From Plasmopara viticola (lineage: Eukaryota > Oomycota > Peronosporomycetes > Peronosporales > Peronosporaceae): a stretch of DNA of 64,000 bases. The stretch lies in the NCBI GenBank assembly GCA_001695595.3, contig MBPM02000008.1, positions 1,240,001-1,304,000 on the forward strand, written 5' to 3'. The first letter of the stretch is position 1, and each line of letters opens with the position of its first letter. Positions 21,701 through 32,833 of the stretch are shown here, piece after piece. The notes under the pieces are model-generated. The model was not told the origin of the DNA and made no database searches. It saw only the letters and a program-made list of their open reading frames with translations. A program made the translations under genes and the position numbers.

Positions 21701-23126
21701 GGTATTCGCGAAGAAATACGACGAGAATGGAGCGGTTAAGCGATACAAGGCACGTCTGGTCGCTCGAGGTTTCCTCCAGACTCGCGGCATAGACTATACC
21801 CACACATACTCACCAGTGGCAAGCATGAACACGATCCGGGTCTTTCTCGCAGTGTGCTGCTCTCGACGCCTCATGATTCGCCAGTTTGACATTGAGACCG
21901 CATTTCTAAATGGAAAGCTTGACGAAACAGTGTTTATGAATCCCCCTGAAGGAGTGAATGTGGCGCCGGAATTGGTTTGCAGACTCCGCCGCAGCCTCTA
22001 TGGACTCAAGCAAGCTGCAGCTGTGTGGCACCGTACCATTCGCGACGTGTTCAAGCGTTTAGGTTTCAAACAGTGTCGAGCCGATCCTTGTCTCTTCGTT
22101 CGACGAGATGACAGTGACCCAGCGGCCGCGGTTTTTGTGGTGCTTTACGTGGACGATCTACTTGTTGGCTGCAAAACAGAGGAACAAGCGCGATCCGTGT
22201 GTACTGGTCTCGCGTCGCACTTCACGGTCAAATCACTCGGTGATGTTCGTTTCGTTCTCGGGATGGAAGTACTTCACGATCGGAAACGTGGTGAAATGGT
22301 GGTGAAGCAATCTCAGTTTATAAACAAGTTGCTCGAGCGTTTTGGTCAAGTATCTGCTCATGGTGTCCGCAACCCAATGGTAATTGGTCAAGATCTCAGC
22401 CCATCCGACAAGCACGGTGTATGCACAGACAAAAATAAGTACCGCGAACTAATCGGATCAATGCTGTACGTTGCCAATGCCACACGTCCCGACATTGGCT
22501 ACGTGCTGTCGATACTCTCTCAGTACCTCGATACGCCGCGTGAGATGCATTAGAATGCTGCGTTACGTGTACTTCGCTACCTCAAGGCCACTCTTTCGAT
22601 CGGCATCCACTACACGGCAAAGGGCAAGAATATCGTGACATACTGCGACGCGAACTGGGGTGGTGATAAGGAAACGCGACGTTCGACGTCTGGTTTGATG
22701 GTGAAGATGGCTGACGGTCCGGTCATCTACAAGAGCAAGCGTCAAGCGACCGTCGCGTTATCAACTGCTGAAGCCGAGTACATGGCTCTCGCACTTACCG
22801 CTCAAGAAGTACTGTGGCTGCGTTTCCTCCTCACAGAGATGGGTGTAAACGTGTCGAGTGCGTCAACGATCTACATGGACAACCAGTCGGCGATTAGTAT
22901 GGCAACTAACCACGGATACACCCCACGCGCCAAGCACATCGACCTCCGAGCTCACTTCGTCCGGGACTACGTCGAAAAGGGCACCATCAAGGTGGAGTAC
23001 GTACCATCAGAGTCTCAGCTGGCGGATATGTTAACGAAGGCCATTCCGACGCCACGATTTGTGAAGCTTCGTGACGCATGCGGACTTGTGGACTGTCAAG
23101 TTGAGGGGGAGTGTAACGACCTCTAA
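18778..23126 (+). pseudogene. Copia family 1 gag-pol polyprotein, inactivated
   Basis: Encodes capsid/zinc knuckle, aspartic protease, integrase, reverse transcriptase (LYVDDLLVG) and RNase H (YCDANWGG; STAEAEYMAL) in one frame of about 1450 codons. Lesions: TAA at 19516-19518 inside the zinc knuckle (CAA elsewhere); protease D-S-G changed to D-R-G at 19612-19620; one-base loss near 21267 in the INT-RT linker (CAACCCGAG became CAACCGAG); TAG at 22551-22553 (TGG elsewhere). The integrase DDE region remains open between lesions. The stop codon at 23124-23126 lies 15 nt inside the 3' LTR. Confidence 0.94.
23103..23111 (+). promoter_or_regulatory. Polypurine tract
   Basis: GAGGGGGAG abuts the 3' LTR, as expected for the plus-strand primer. 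It is also coding (VEGE) because gag-pol reads through it into the LTR. Confidence 0.85.
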
Positions 23127-23291
23127 TTGGGTGTCCCACAGTATGTGCCAACTTGACATATAAGAGAAATAGTCACATTCTAGAATATCGAGACAGAAGA
23201 ACACGTGGCCACAATTGAGTTAGAGCCGATAGTTTGCTTTATTCCTATGAATTTACTTTCCATTTTGCACTGCGACAATCACATTGTTATA
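23112..23291 (+). repeat. Copia family 1 3' LTR
   Basis: 180 bp, TGTAAC to GTTATA, followed by the CACCC target duplication. Confidence 0.95.
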
Positions 23292-23490
23292 CACCCCAGC
23301 CTTCACCCCAGCCGAGTGCTCCCCAAGGCCCTCCCCAGCCCCAGAATTCCTTCTTATTTCCATCCGGACTCTTTTCTGTAGCAGGTGCTGCCTCAGTAGG
23401 CATAGCTGCCGTCCTCAAAGCAGTTTGGTCAGCAGCTGCAAAGTTTGCAACAGCAATTGCAGCAGCGGCGGCAAAAATTGACAGCTTCAT
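23292..23490 (-). pseudogene. WGGG-family gene, N-terminal fragment of copy split by copia
   Basis: Holds the ATG (23488-23490), signal peptide, linker and WGWGGPWGALGWGEGW, then hits the LTR. It carries its own amino acid changes (LRTAAMPTEA, GALG, GEG), so it has diverged more than neighbouring copies. A transcript would read into antisense copia. Confidence 0.92.
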
Positions 23491-25921
23491 AATCCTATCG
23501 AAGAGTAGACAGCTATGCAAAGTTGATCTTGAAGACTTGGAGCGTGTTGCGTTGTGATGAATGTTTATGTCGTGTCTCCTCTTCGTGCGGATGAATCGCG
23601 TCATTTCCCGGGATTCGTCGCAGCATCAAAATTCATCACGAATATTGTCTGGGACGTTTTCCACAGTTACACTTTCTTAACTCACTCTGTCATTGATGCT
23701 ACTAGAAATTCATGAACGCTTTCGCTGCTGCATTGCAAACAAAAGTAAGAATACTCACCGATAAAGAATAGCAACAAATAGGAGCACCGTCCGTTTCATC
23801 AATTTTGGTCTAGCGCCATCTTGTGCGTAATAATCTTGTCCTCGTATTCATGTCAGCTTTTTCCCGTGAGCTCGTCCAAGTAAGTAAGAAGAAGAACACA
23901 GTCGTAATCCAAATGATTTGTGCTTCGTGTGAGATCTTACAAGAAAAAGCATCTTTTTGCATGTCACTAGCATTTGATGCAACAGGCATTTCATCTTCGT
24001 CATCTTAGTCGTCAAAGGCTGGTGTACGATTTGATTTTTCTCAACAATTGGAACTATTTGTGTTATTGGGATAGTCTGAGGCTCAATTAATTGATGATCC
24101 GAAATATGGGCATCGTTCAATTTAGAATTTTACATCGGAAAAAAAGCTTTTGAAGCTTAAGCTTGAAAATCAATAGCTAAAAAGATCTATAGTTGCGCTC
24201 AGTAGCACCTTTCCCTTTTATTACATTTGAACAACTTTTGTCAAGTACGCGTGATTGTACTTCTTAACCACGTTCACATATCCCTCGAATCTCAAGTTTT
24301 TTTTTTCATTCTATTGTGAATGAGTCCAAAATGTCGATTGGCAAGACGGCGGAGTAGCAAGACATGTCATAGTCTTTTTGTGTGCAAGGTCATACAGTTG
24401 GCCGAGTATATACATTGGGATCAACTACGGCAATACAATCTAGTCACTCGACACCTACAAACTAAAAATATTGCGGACAGATACATTGTGACTCAGCTAC
24501 CTGTCAAGAGACCTTTGTAATGACAACTGATCGACACCTACGACAAAATACTTTTGTAATGCCCAAATTTATTTCGAAAATAGAACAACTCTATCACTAG
24601 CACTGTTTTTAGTGTCATCGTTTCAGTCGAATAACTATCTTTGAGGCTTAAAGAAGCAAGTGAGGGAACGATACTGCTAGTCATATGCGTCGACCAAGAT
24701 CTACCACCAGCCTCCACCCCAGCCTCCATCCCAGCCTCCGCCCCAGCCTCCACCCCAGCCGAGTCCTCCCCAAGGCCCTCCCCAGCCCCAGAATTCCTTC
24801 TTATTTCCATCTGGACTCTTTTCTGTAGCGGGTGCTGCTTCAGTAGGCATAGCTACCGACCTCAAAGCAGTTTGGTCAGCAGCTGCAAAGTTTGCAACAG
24901 CAATTGCAGCAGCGGCGGCAAAAATTGACAGCTTCATAATCCTATCGAAGAGTAGACAGCTACGCAAAGTGAAGACTTGGAGCGAGTTGCGTTGTGATGA
25001 ATGTTTATGTCGTGTCTCCTCTTCGTGCGGATGAATCGCGTCATTTCCCGGGATTCGTCGCAGCATCAAAATCCATCACGAATATTGTCTGGGACGTTTT
25101 CCACAGTTACACTTTCTTAACTCACTCTGTCATTGATGCTACTAGAAATTCATGAACGCTTTCGCTGCTGCATTGCAAACAAAAGTAAGAATACTCACCG
25201 ATAAAGAATAGCAACAAATAGGAGCACCGTCCGTTTCATCAATTTTGGTCTAGCGCCATCTTGTGCGTAATAATCTTGTCCTCGTATTCATGTCAGCTTT
25301 TTCCCGTGAGCTCGTCCAAGTAAGTAAGAAAAAGAACACAGTCGTAATCCAAATGCTTTGTGCTTTGTGAGAGATTCTACAAGAAAAATCATCTTTTTAC
25401 ATGTCACTAGCATTTGATGCAACAGGCATTTCATCTTCGTCATCTAGGTCGTCAAAGGTTGGTGTACGATTTGATTTTTCTCAACAATTGGAACTATTGG
25501 TGTTATTGGGATAGTCTGAGGCTCAATTAATTGATGATCCGAAATATGGGCATCGTACAAGTAAGAATTTTACATCGGAAAAAAAACTTTTGAAGCTTAA
25601 GCTTGAAAATCAATAGCTAAAAAGATCTATAGTTGCGCTCAATAACACCTTTCCCTTTTATTACATTTGAACAACTCTTGTCAAGTACGCGTGGTTGGTA
25701 TGACGGGTGATTAAACGTTACCTGTACTTCTTAACCACGTTCCTATTGTGAATGAGTCAAAAATGTCGATTGACAAGACGGCGGAGTAGCAAGACATGTT
25801 GGCCGAGTATATACATTGGTATTGAATACGGCAATACAATCTAGTATGCAAATCATACAGTTGGCCGAGTATATACATTGGTATTAACTACGGCAATACA
25901 ATCTAGTCACTCGACACCTAC
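23297..25921 (-). repeat. Tandem array, subfamily I, - orientation (right part)
   Basis: Continues the array after the copia insertion: rest of the split unit, the complete unit with the gene at 24701-24937, and a transitional unit to 25921. That last unit has a 62-bp local duplication near 25799-25922 and is cut by the family 2 copia before its gene would appear. Confidence 0.93.
24701..24937 (-). CDS. WGGG-family secreted protein
   Basis: 78 aa, frame intact. One glycine in the third repeat is Asp (WDGG), the only acidic change inside the repeat among intact copies. Confidence 0.84.
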   Translation of the reverse strand: MKLSIFAAAAAIAVANFAAADQTALRSVAMPTEAAPATEKSPDGNKKEFWGWGGPWGGLGWGGGWGGGWDGGWGGGWW

Positions 25922-26067
25922 TGTTGAGAAGAAAGTAAAAACCGAAGTGAATATATTTATCCTGACCAATGAACGGCTACCATATGTAATTACTAATTGT
26001 GACGTACTTGTAATTACTGTGAAGCCATCCACCGGTTCAACATGCATTCAGCGGTGTAATGTTAACA
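25922..26067 (-). repeat. Copia family 2 3' LTR
   Basis: 146 bp with TGTTGA/GTTAACA ends in + orientation. It differs from the other LTR by three base changes and lacks one CCAT of a CCATCCATCC run. Confidence 0.93.
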
Positions 26068-26076
26068 CTCCCACTC
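26068..26076 (-). promoter_or_regulatory. Polypurine tract, family 2
   Basis: GAGTGGGAG in element orientation, directly before the 3' LTR and 5 nt after the pol stop codon. Confidence 0.75.
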
Positions 26077-26080
26077 ACCG

Positions 26081-29000
26081 CTAATGCTGTGTGTCCTTTG
26101 TTGCTGACTTGGTCTTGATTCCAGTGGTTTCGCGCAGATACTTAAGCATCTTGGTCCCAACTGCCTTCGTCAGCATATCTGCAAGCTGACTCTTCGTGTC
26201 GATATATTCGATCTTCAACAGTCCTTCTTGCACGTTCTCACGAATAAAGTGGTGCTTGATGTCCACATGCTTCGTCCTAGCATGGTATCCGGCGTTATTG
26301 GCTAACGCAATAGCACCCTGGTTGTCTTCCCAAACCTGTGTGCCTTCAACTTGCTCGTGACCCATGTCCTTTAGCATTGCCCGCGTCCAAAGAACTTCTT
26401 GTGTGCATAAGTGAAGAGCCATATACTCAGCTTCCGCTGAGCTCAGCGCAACTGTCCGCCGGTACTTCGACTTAAATACCACTGGTGCGCTTGCAATCAT
26501 GACCATAATTCCCGAGACCGAGCGTCTGTCATCCGTGTTGCTGCCCCAATCTGCATCCGAGTATGCCTTGACCGTAACGCTTCCAGTTTCTCGGTAGACG
26601 ATACCGATTTGACGCGTGGTCTTCAGATACCGTACTACTCAAATTGCTGCGCTCCAATGTTGGAGTCCTGGGTTCTCCAGAAAACGTGATAGCTGCGTCA
26701 CCACGTAAGCAATCTCAGGCCGAGTGCATGCCGTTATGTACAGCAAGCATCCAATCAAAGAGCGATAAGGCTTTGATCGCATTGTCGACCGTCCCTCATC
26801 CGTTGTGGGTGACTGCTTTGACGACAGCTTCAATCCTGATACGCAAGGGTTTTCAACACTTTTGGCATCTTGTTGACCGAATCGCTTGACCACGTCATCG
26901 ATGTAGCGAGTCTGTTTGATCACCAAAATTCCAGCTGACCTGTCGTGATCAATTTCCATACCCAAAATAAATTCCGCCTGACCAAGCTCCTTCATCTTGA
27001 AAGCATTCTTGAGTACTCCCTTTACTTGATTTAATTCTTTGCTGCTTCTTGCTGCGATAATCATGTCGTCCACATATAGTCCAACGTAAGCAAAACCTTC
27101 TTTAGTTCTCTTGACATAAACACATTGATCTGCTCCGCAACTCTTAAAGCCATTCCTGATGAAGACACGATGTATTGTCTTGTTCCAGGCACTTGCTGCT
27201 TGCTTAAGTCTGTAAATAGCCTTGTTTAGTTGACATATGTTTCCTTAAGCATTGTCGACACCAAGCGGAACTTCCATAAAAACGTTGTCCGTCAACACGC
27301 TATTAAGAAAAGCCGTGTCGACGTCCAGCTGTTCCATTCGATAGCCACATTCAACACATACCGCGAGAATTATTCGGATCGAATTCATGTTGGCAACCGG
27401 GGAATATGTCTCGAAAAAGTCAACGCCATACTTCTGCTTGAAACCTTTCGCGACTAGTCGTGCCTTGTATCGCACGATAGCGCCATTCTGATCACGCTTT
27501 TTGGCAAATACCCATCGTGATCCAATTGTGCGTCCAATCTCCCCTCGTGGCTGTAATGTCCACGTTTTATTTTCTTCGTGAGAGCGAAGCTCAGCATCCA
27601 TTGCTTCACGCCATTTCATTGCATCGTCGCTTGCCATTGCTTGAGTATAAGTAGTCGGTGAGTCCATATCATCGTCAATATTCACAGCGTAGGCAAGAAA
27701 GGCTTCCGCAATTAGTCCATCTTCGTCAATCCTAGCACGCTTTGGAGTCGGTGGGCCCTCACTTCCTTCTGTTGACTCTCCACCATCGGAACCGTTTCTT
27801 AGCAAAGGCATTGGCTCACGTCTTACTCGTGTTCGCTCCAATTCAGGCCGAAACACCAAACGATCTTCTTGTTGCACTTGGGAAGGTTGATGATACTCCG
27901 TTAGCTCAAGCCCGTTTCGTACAGGGCTCTCAGAAGGCATTAGCCGCTGTACAACGGCGCTTGGCGTACGATTTACATCCTCCATATTGACATCCTCGAC
28001 TGTCTCTTCGACAGCTCCCATGGGATCGTCCGGAACTGACTGTCGATCCACTTGATGCTGAACATTGACTTCATCACCATCCTTAACTACTTGAACAATT
28101 GTTTCCGGCTTAAGCTCTTGCGTGTCGTAGATGCCGCCCACCTCACGCTCATATAACTTTACAGAGCGGGTCACTTTAATCTTGGCATTCTCCAAGTCAA
28201 ACACGCGATAGCCCTTGACATTCTCTGCATAGCCAAGAAACATACACTTGAAACTCTTGGGTTCCAGTTTGGTCCGTTTCACATCGTCAATATGAGCGTA
28301 GCCTTGCGAACCAAATACGCGCAGGTGATCCATTCGAGGCTTCATTTTGAAAACTAGCTCATACGGCGTGGTGTCAGGATGGACCGTATTGCTGGAGCGA
28401 TTAGTTAAATAAACCGCTGTTTTTACCGCTTCCGCCCACCATTCCGTCGATACGCTCTTGTAGTGTAACATGCTGCGGGCTTTCTCCATAATTGTCCTGT
28501 TCATACGCTCCGCTACTCCGTTCTGCTGCGGGCTATATGGGACGGAGCGCTGGTGTACAATGCCGTTCTCTTGACATATTCCTGCCATTTTCTTGTTTAC
28601 GAACTCGGTTCCGTTGTCAGATCGCAAACATCTTAGTCGTGCACCCCACTGGTTTTCGTATAATGTCAGAAACTCCTTGAATTTGCCAGCAACTTCACTC
28701 TTGCTCTTGATCAGAAAAATTGCAACATATCGTGAAAAGTCATCCACAAACGTGAGAATGTATTTGGCACCACCCTTCGAGATAGTTCGCATTGGCCCCA
28801 TGACATCTGTGTGAACACGCTCCAACACACGTGTCGTCTCTGTCATTGAACGAGACGGAAACACCGTGATCGTCTGCTTGCCCTTCAAACACCCGGCACA
28901 CAATTTTTCCACATTTTGCTTGATAATTGGGATACCATTAGTCAATCGCTGTGTCCTGATCAGCGCATCCTTGCTGGGGTGCCCCATGCGTGCATGCCAA

Positions 29001-30175
29001 AGCTCCCACTGATTGTCAGCCCCGGTATATTCAACGAGACATGCTTCTTCTTGCTCACAGTCAAGAAAATACGACTTTCCAACTTTTGTGCCCGACGCAA
29101 TTGCTTGCTTCTTGTTCCAAATGACACATGACGAACGCGAGAATTCCACATTCATGCCACGCTCTGCCAACTTGCCAACTGACAGCAACCTTCTGTCGAG
29201 TCCGGGAATGTGCAGAACTTCAACCATACGAATCGTCATTCCGTTCAAACCAGTCAATTTTACCGTGCCGGCTCCTTTGACAAGCAACTTCTTCCCGTCT
29301 GCAATCGTAACTTCGATGCTAGCTTCTAGGCCCTTGTACTCGAACAAGTCCTTCCTGTGTGGGGTCATGTGGGAAGTTGCTCCACTATCAATCAGCCATC
29401 CTGATGACTTCCCTTTACCAACAGCAAACACCGTGTCGTCGCTGTTGAATCTTTTACCGGCGGGGCAGTTCCGCTTCATGTGTCCAAACTGGTCACAGTT
29501 GAAGCACTTGCCCTTGAATCCGCCGTTATTGCGTGGAGGACCACCCTTTCGCCCATTGTCCCGTCCACCTTTGAATCTTCTAGCATTTCCATTTCCATTT
29601 ACGCGAAACGCTTTCTCTGTAGCTTCTTTCCTCTGCAGCTTCTCCGACTCTTTGAGCAGCTTCTCCTTGACTTCTATCAACGAAATGTCTCTTGAATTTT
29701 CCACAATTGACGAAATCAAGTCGTACTCCGAAGGTAGACTGCTGAGAAGTACCACCAGCTGGCGTGACTCATCAATTTGCTCTCCCGTAGTCTGTAGTCC
29801 CACTACTAGCTCGTCAAAAGAGTCCAGATGCTCTGCCATGCTTGTTCCACTTTCCATCTTGAACTCATGTAGACGACGAGTCATCATAACACGATTGTGA
29901 AGAGTCGAGCGATTGTAGAAATCGCGGAGGGTTCCCCACGCCTCCATAGCACGCGTAGCCGACCGAATCTGGGTCTGGTGCTGGATCTCAACGCCTTGAG
30001 CAATGATGCCTAGCGCCTTGGCATCATTAACCAGCCACGCCTCCGTGACGTCCTTTTCTTTCTTGACGGCCATGATGTGTCCCAGGAGACCCTTCCGCGC
30101 CAGGGTCATCCTCATGTTAAACTCCCAGTGGTAATAGTTACCACTTCCTAGGAGGACTTCGGTGCGCTTGTTCAT
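26081..30175 (-). pseudogene. Copia family 2 gag-pol polyprotein, two stop codons
   Basis: One frame of 1365 codons, broken only by TAA at 27245-27247 (in RT, after PLGVDNA) and TGA at 26639-26641 (between RT and RNase H, after HWSAAI). Zinc knuckle C224, C227, H232, C237; protease D263-S-G; integrase H394, H399, C426, C429 and D457, D520, E556 (same D-X62-D-X35-E spacing as family 1); RT with LYVDDMIIA; RNase H with SDADWG and SSAEAEYMAL. There are no frameshifts. The start ATG at 30173-30175 is 30 nt after the primer site. Single-frame gag-pol is usual for copia. Confidence 0.94.
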
Positions 30176-30205
30176 ATTGGGCGAGAACGTTGCTTGAGCT
30201 TGTTG

Positions 30206-30217
30206 CGGCTGTTAACC
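30206..30217 (-). promoter_or_regulatory. Primer binding site, half-tRNA-Asn type
   Basis: GGTTAACAGCCG in element orientation, directly after the LTR. Its complement CGGCTGTTAACC is the anticodon arm of eukaryotic tRNA-Asn(GTT) as I remember it (TTCGGCTGTTAACCGAA), in the same register relative to the anticodon as the iMet site of family 1. Confidence 0.65.
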
Positions 30218-30367
30218 TGTTGAGAAGAAAGTAAAAACCGAAGTGAATATATTTATCCTGACCAATGAACGGCTTCCATATGTAATTACTAATTGCGACG
30301 TACTTGTAATTACTGTGAAGCCATCCATCCACCTGTTCAACATGCATTCAGCGGTGTAATGTTAACA
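30218..30367 (-). repeat. Copia family 2 5' LTR
   Basis: 150 bp, same ends as its partner. Confidence 0.93.
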
Positions 30368-31191
30368 AAAACATTGTAATCCAAGTGCTGTGTTTTCTGT
30401 AAGACCTTACAAGAAGAATCATCTTTCTGCATGTCACTAGCATTTGATGCAATAGACATTTCATCTTCGTTATCTAGGTCGTCAAAAGTTGGTGTACGAT
30501 TTGATTTTTCTCAACAATTGGAACTATTGGTGTTATAGTCTGAGGCTCAATTAATTGATGATCCGAAATATGGGCATCGTACAAGTAAGAATTTTACATC
30601 GGAATAAAAGCTTTTGAAGCTTAAGCTCGAAAATCAATAGCGAAAATAATCTATAGTTGCGCTCAATAACACCTTTTTTCTTTTATTACATTTGAATAAC
30701 TCTTGTCAAGTACGCGTGGTGTGTATGACGGGTGATTCAACGTTACCTGTACTCCTTAACCATGTTTTTATTGTGAATGAGTCCAAAATGTCGATTGACA
30801 AGACGGCGGAGTAGCAAGACATGTCAAAAGTCTTTTTGTGTTCAAATCATACAGTTGGCCGAGTATATACATTGGTATTAACTACGGCAATACAATCTAG
30901 TCACTCGACACCTACAAACTAAAAATATTGCGGACAGATACATTGTGACAAACATTTATCAGCTACCCGTCAAGAGACCTCTGTAATGACAACTAATCGA
31001 CACCTACGACAAAATACTTTTGTAATGCCCAAATTTATTTCGAAAATAGAACGACACTATTACTAGCACTGTGTTGTTTTTGTGTGTTATCGTTTCAGTC
31101 GAATAACTTCCTTTGAGGTTTAAAGAAGCAAGTTAGGGTACGATACTGTTAGTCATATGCGTCGACCAAGATCTACCACCAGCCTCCACCC
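30368..31191 (-). repeat. Partial transitional array unit, - orientation
   Basis: Spacer of one unit, beginning at the family 2 LTR and ending within a WGGG repeat at the left inversion breakpoint. It keeps the GGTGATTCAACG segment, so it is of the transitional type. The only gene sequence in it is the C-terminal stub at 31173-31191. Confidence 0.9.
31173..31191 (-). pseudogene. WGGG-family gene, C-terminal stub at left inversion breakpoint
   Basis: Stop codon CTA at 31173-31175 plus the last WW/GGG codons, then an abrupt join to + oriented spacer. Its missing N-terminal part is at 51369-51590. The two together make 237 bp plus a 2-bp surplus. Confidence 0.85.
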
Positions 31192-31959
31192 CCGTCATAC
31201 CAATCACGCGTACTTGGCTAGAGTTGCTTGAATATAATGAAATGGAACGGTGCTGATGAGCCGACTTTTTGCAATTATAGATTTTTCAGCTATTGTTTTT
31301 CAAGCTTAAGCTTCAAAAACTATTTTTCCGAAGTAAAATTTTAAATTGTAAGATGCCCATATTTCGGTTCATCAATCAATTAAGCCTCCAATAGGACCAA
31401 TAGTTGCAATTGTAAAAAAGCAAAACGTACACCAACCTTTGACGACCAAGATGACGAAGATGAAATGCCTGTTGCATCAAATGCTAGTAAATGCAAAAAG
31501 GTGACTATTTCTTGAAGAATCTCACACAAAACACAAAGCATTTGGATTACAATTGTGTTTTTTTTTACTGACTTGGACGATGTCACGGGAAAAAGATGAC
31601 ATGAATACGAAGACAAGACTATTACACAGGATGGCGCTAGACCAGAATCGATGTAACGGACGGTGCTCCTATATGTTGCAGTTCTGTATCGGTGAGCATT
31701 CTATCTGTTGCTTGCAATGCAGCAGCTAAAGCGTTCATGAAATTCTAGGAGCATCAATGACAGAGTGAGTTTAGAATGTGGAATTGTCGAAAACGTCCCA
31801 GCCAATATTCGTGATGGAATTTGATGCTGCGACGAATCCCGGAAAATGACGCGATTCATCCGCACGAAGAGGAGACACGACATACACATTCATCACAACG
31901 CAACTCGCTCCAAGTCTTCAAGATCAACTTTGCGTAGCTGTCTACTCTTCGAGAGGATT

Positions 31960-32196
31960 ATGAAGTAGTCAATTTTTGCCGCCGCTGCTGCAATTGATGT
32001 TGCAAACTTTGCAGCAGCTGACCAAATCGCTTTGAGGTCGGCAGCTACGCCTAATGAGGCAGCACCTGCTACAGAAAAGAGTCCAGATGGAAATAAGAAG
32101 GAATTCTGGGGCTGGGGAGGGCCTTGGGGAGGACTAGGCTGGGGTGGAGGCTGGGGCAGAGGCTGGGGCGGAGGCTGGGGTGGAGGCTGGTGGTAG
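31960..32196 (+). pseudogene. WGGG-family gene, nonsense at codon 3
   Basis: The 237-bp frame is otherwise open, but codon 3 is TAG (TTG in sister copies) and the signal peptide core also has Ala to Asp (AIDVA). Both changes abolish secretion of a full product. It is the first copy after the left inversion breakpoint. Confidence 0.9.
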
Positions 32197-32833
32197 ATCT
32201 TGGTCGACGCGTATGACTAACAGTATCGTGCCCTTACTTGCTTCTTTGAGCCCAAGAGGAAGTTATTCGACTGAAACGATAACACACTAAAAAACAGTGC
32301 TAGTTGTAGTGTCGTTCTTTTTTCAGATTAAATTTGGGCAATTCAAAAGTATTTTGTCGCAGGTGTCGATCAGTTGTCATTACAAAGATCTCTTGACAGG
32401 TAGCTGGTAAATGGTTTGTCACATTGTATCTGTCCGCAATATTTCTAGTTAGTAGGTGTCGAGTGACTAGATTGTTTTGCCGTAGTTGATACCAATGTTT
32501 AAACTTGGCTAACTGTATGACCTTGCACAAAAAGTGACGTTCGACATGTCTTGCTACCCTGCCGTCTTGTCAATCAACATTTTGGACTCATTCACAATAA
32601 AATTGAACAAAAAACTTGGGATTCGAGGGAAATGTGAACGTGGAAAAGAAGTACAGGTAACGTTTCATCACCCGTCATACCAATCACGCGTACTTGGCTA
32701 GAGTTGCTTGAATATAATGAAATGGAACGGTGCTGATGAGCCGACTTTTTGCACTTATAGATTTTTCAGCTATTGTTTCTCAAGCTTAAGCTTCAAAAAC
32801 TATTTTTCCGAACTAAAATTTTAGTAAGATGCC

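Larger units (their letters stand above)
18595..23291 (+). mobile_element. Full-length Ty1/copia family 1 element with 5-bp target duplication
   Basis: 4697 bp: LTR, PBS, gag-PR-INT-RT-RNase H, PPT, LTR. Target duplication CACCC at 18590-18594 and 23292-23296. It inserted into the WGGG repeat of a gene, antisense to that gene. The two LTRs differ at about four positions in 180, so the insertion is young but not brand new. Confidence 0.96.
25922..30367 (-). mobile_element. Ty1/copia family 2 element, - strand
   Basis: 4446 bp with LTRs of 146 bp (3', at 25922-26067) and 150 bp (5', at 30218-30367), TGTTAA...CAACA in element orientation. Its protein is clearly distinct from family 1. The flanks are CCTAC on the left and AAAAC on the right, with no target duplication, and they come from different places in the array unit. 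The insertion therefore has been rearranged since it arrived. Confidence 0.94.
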
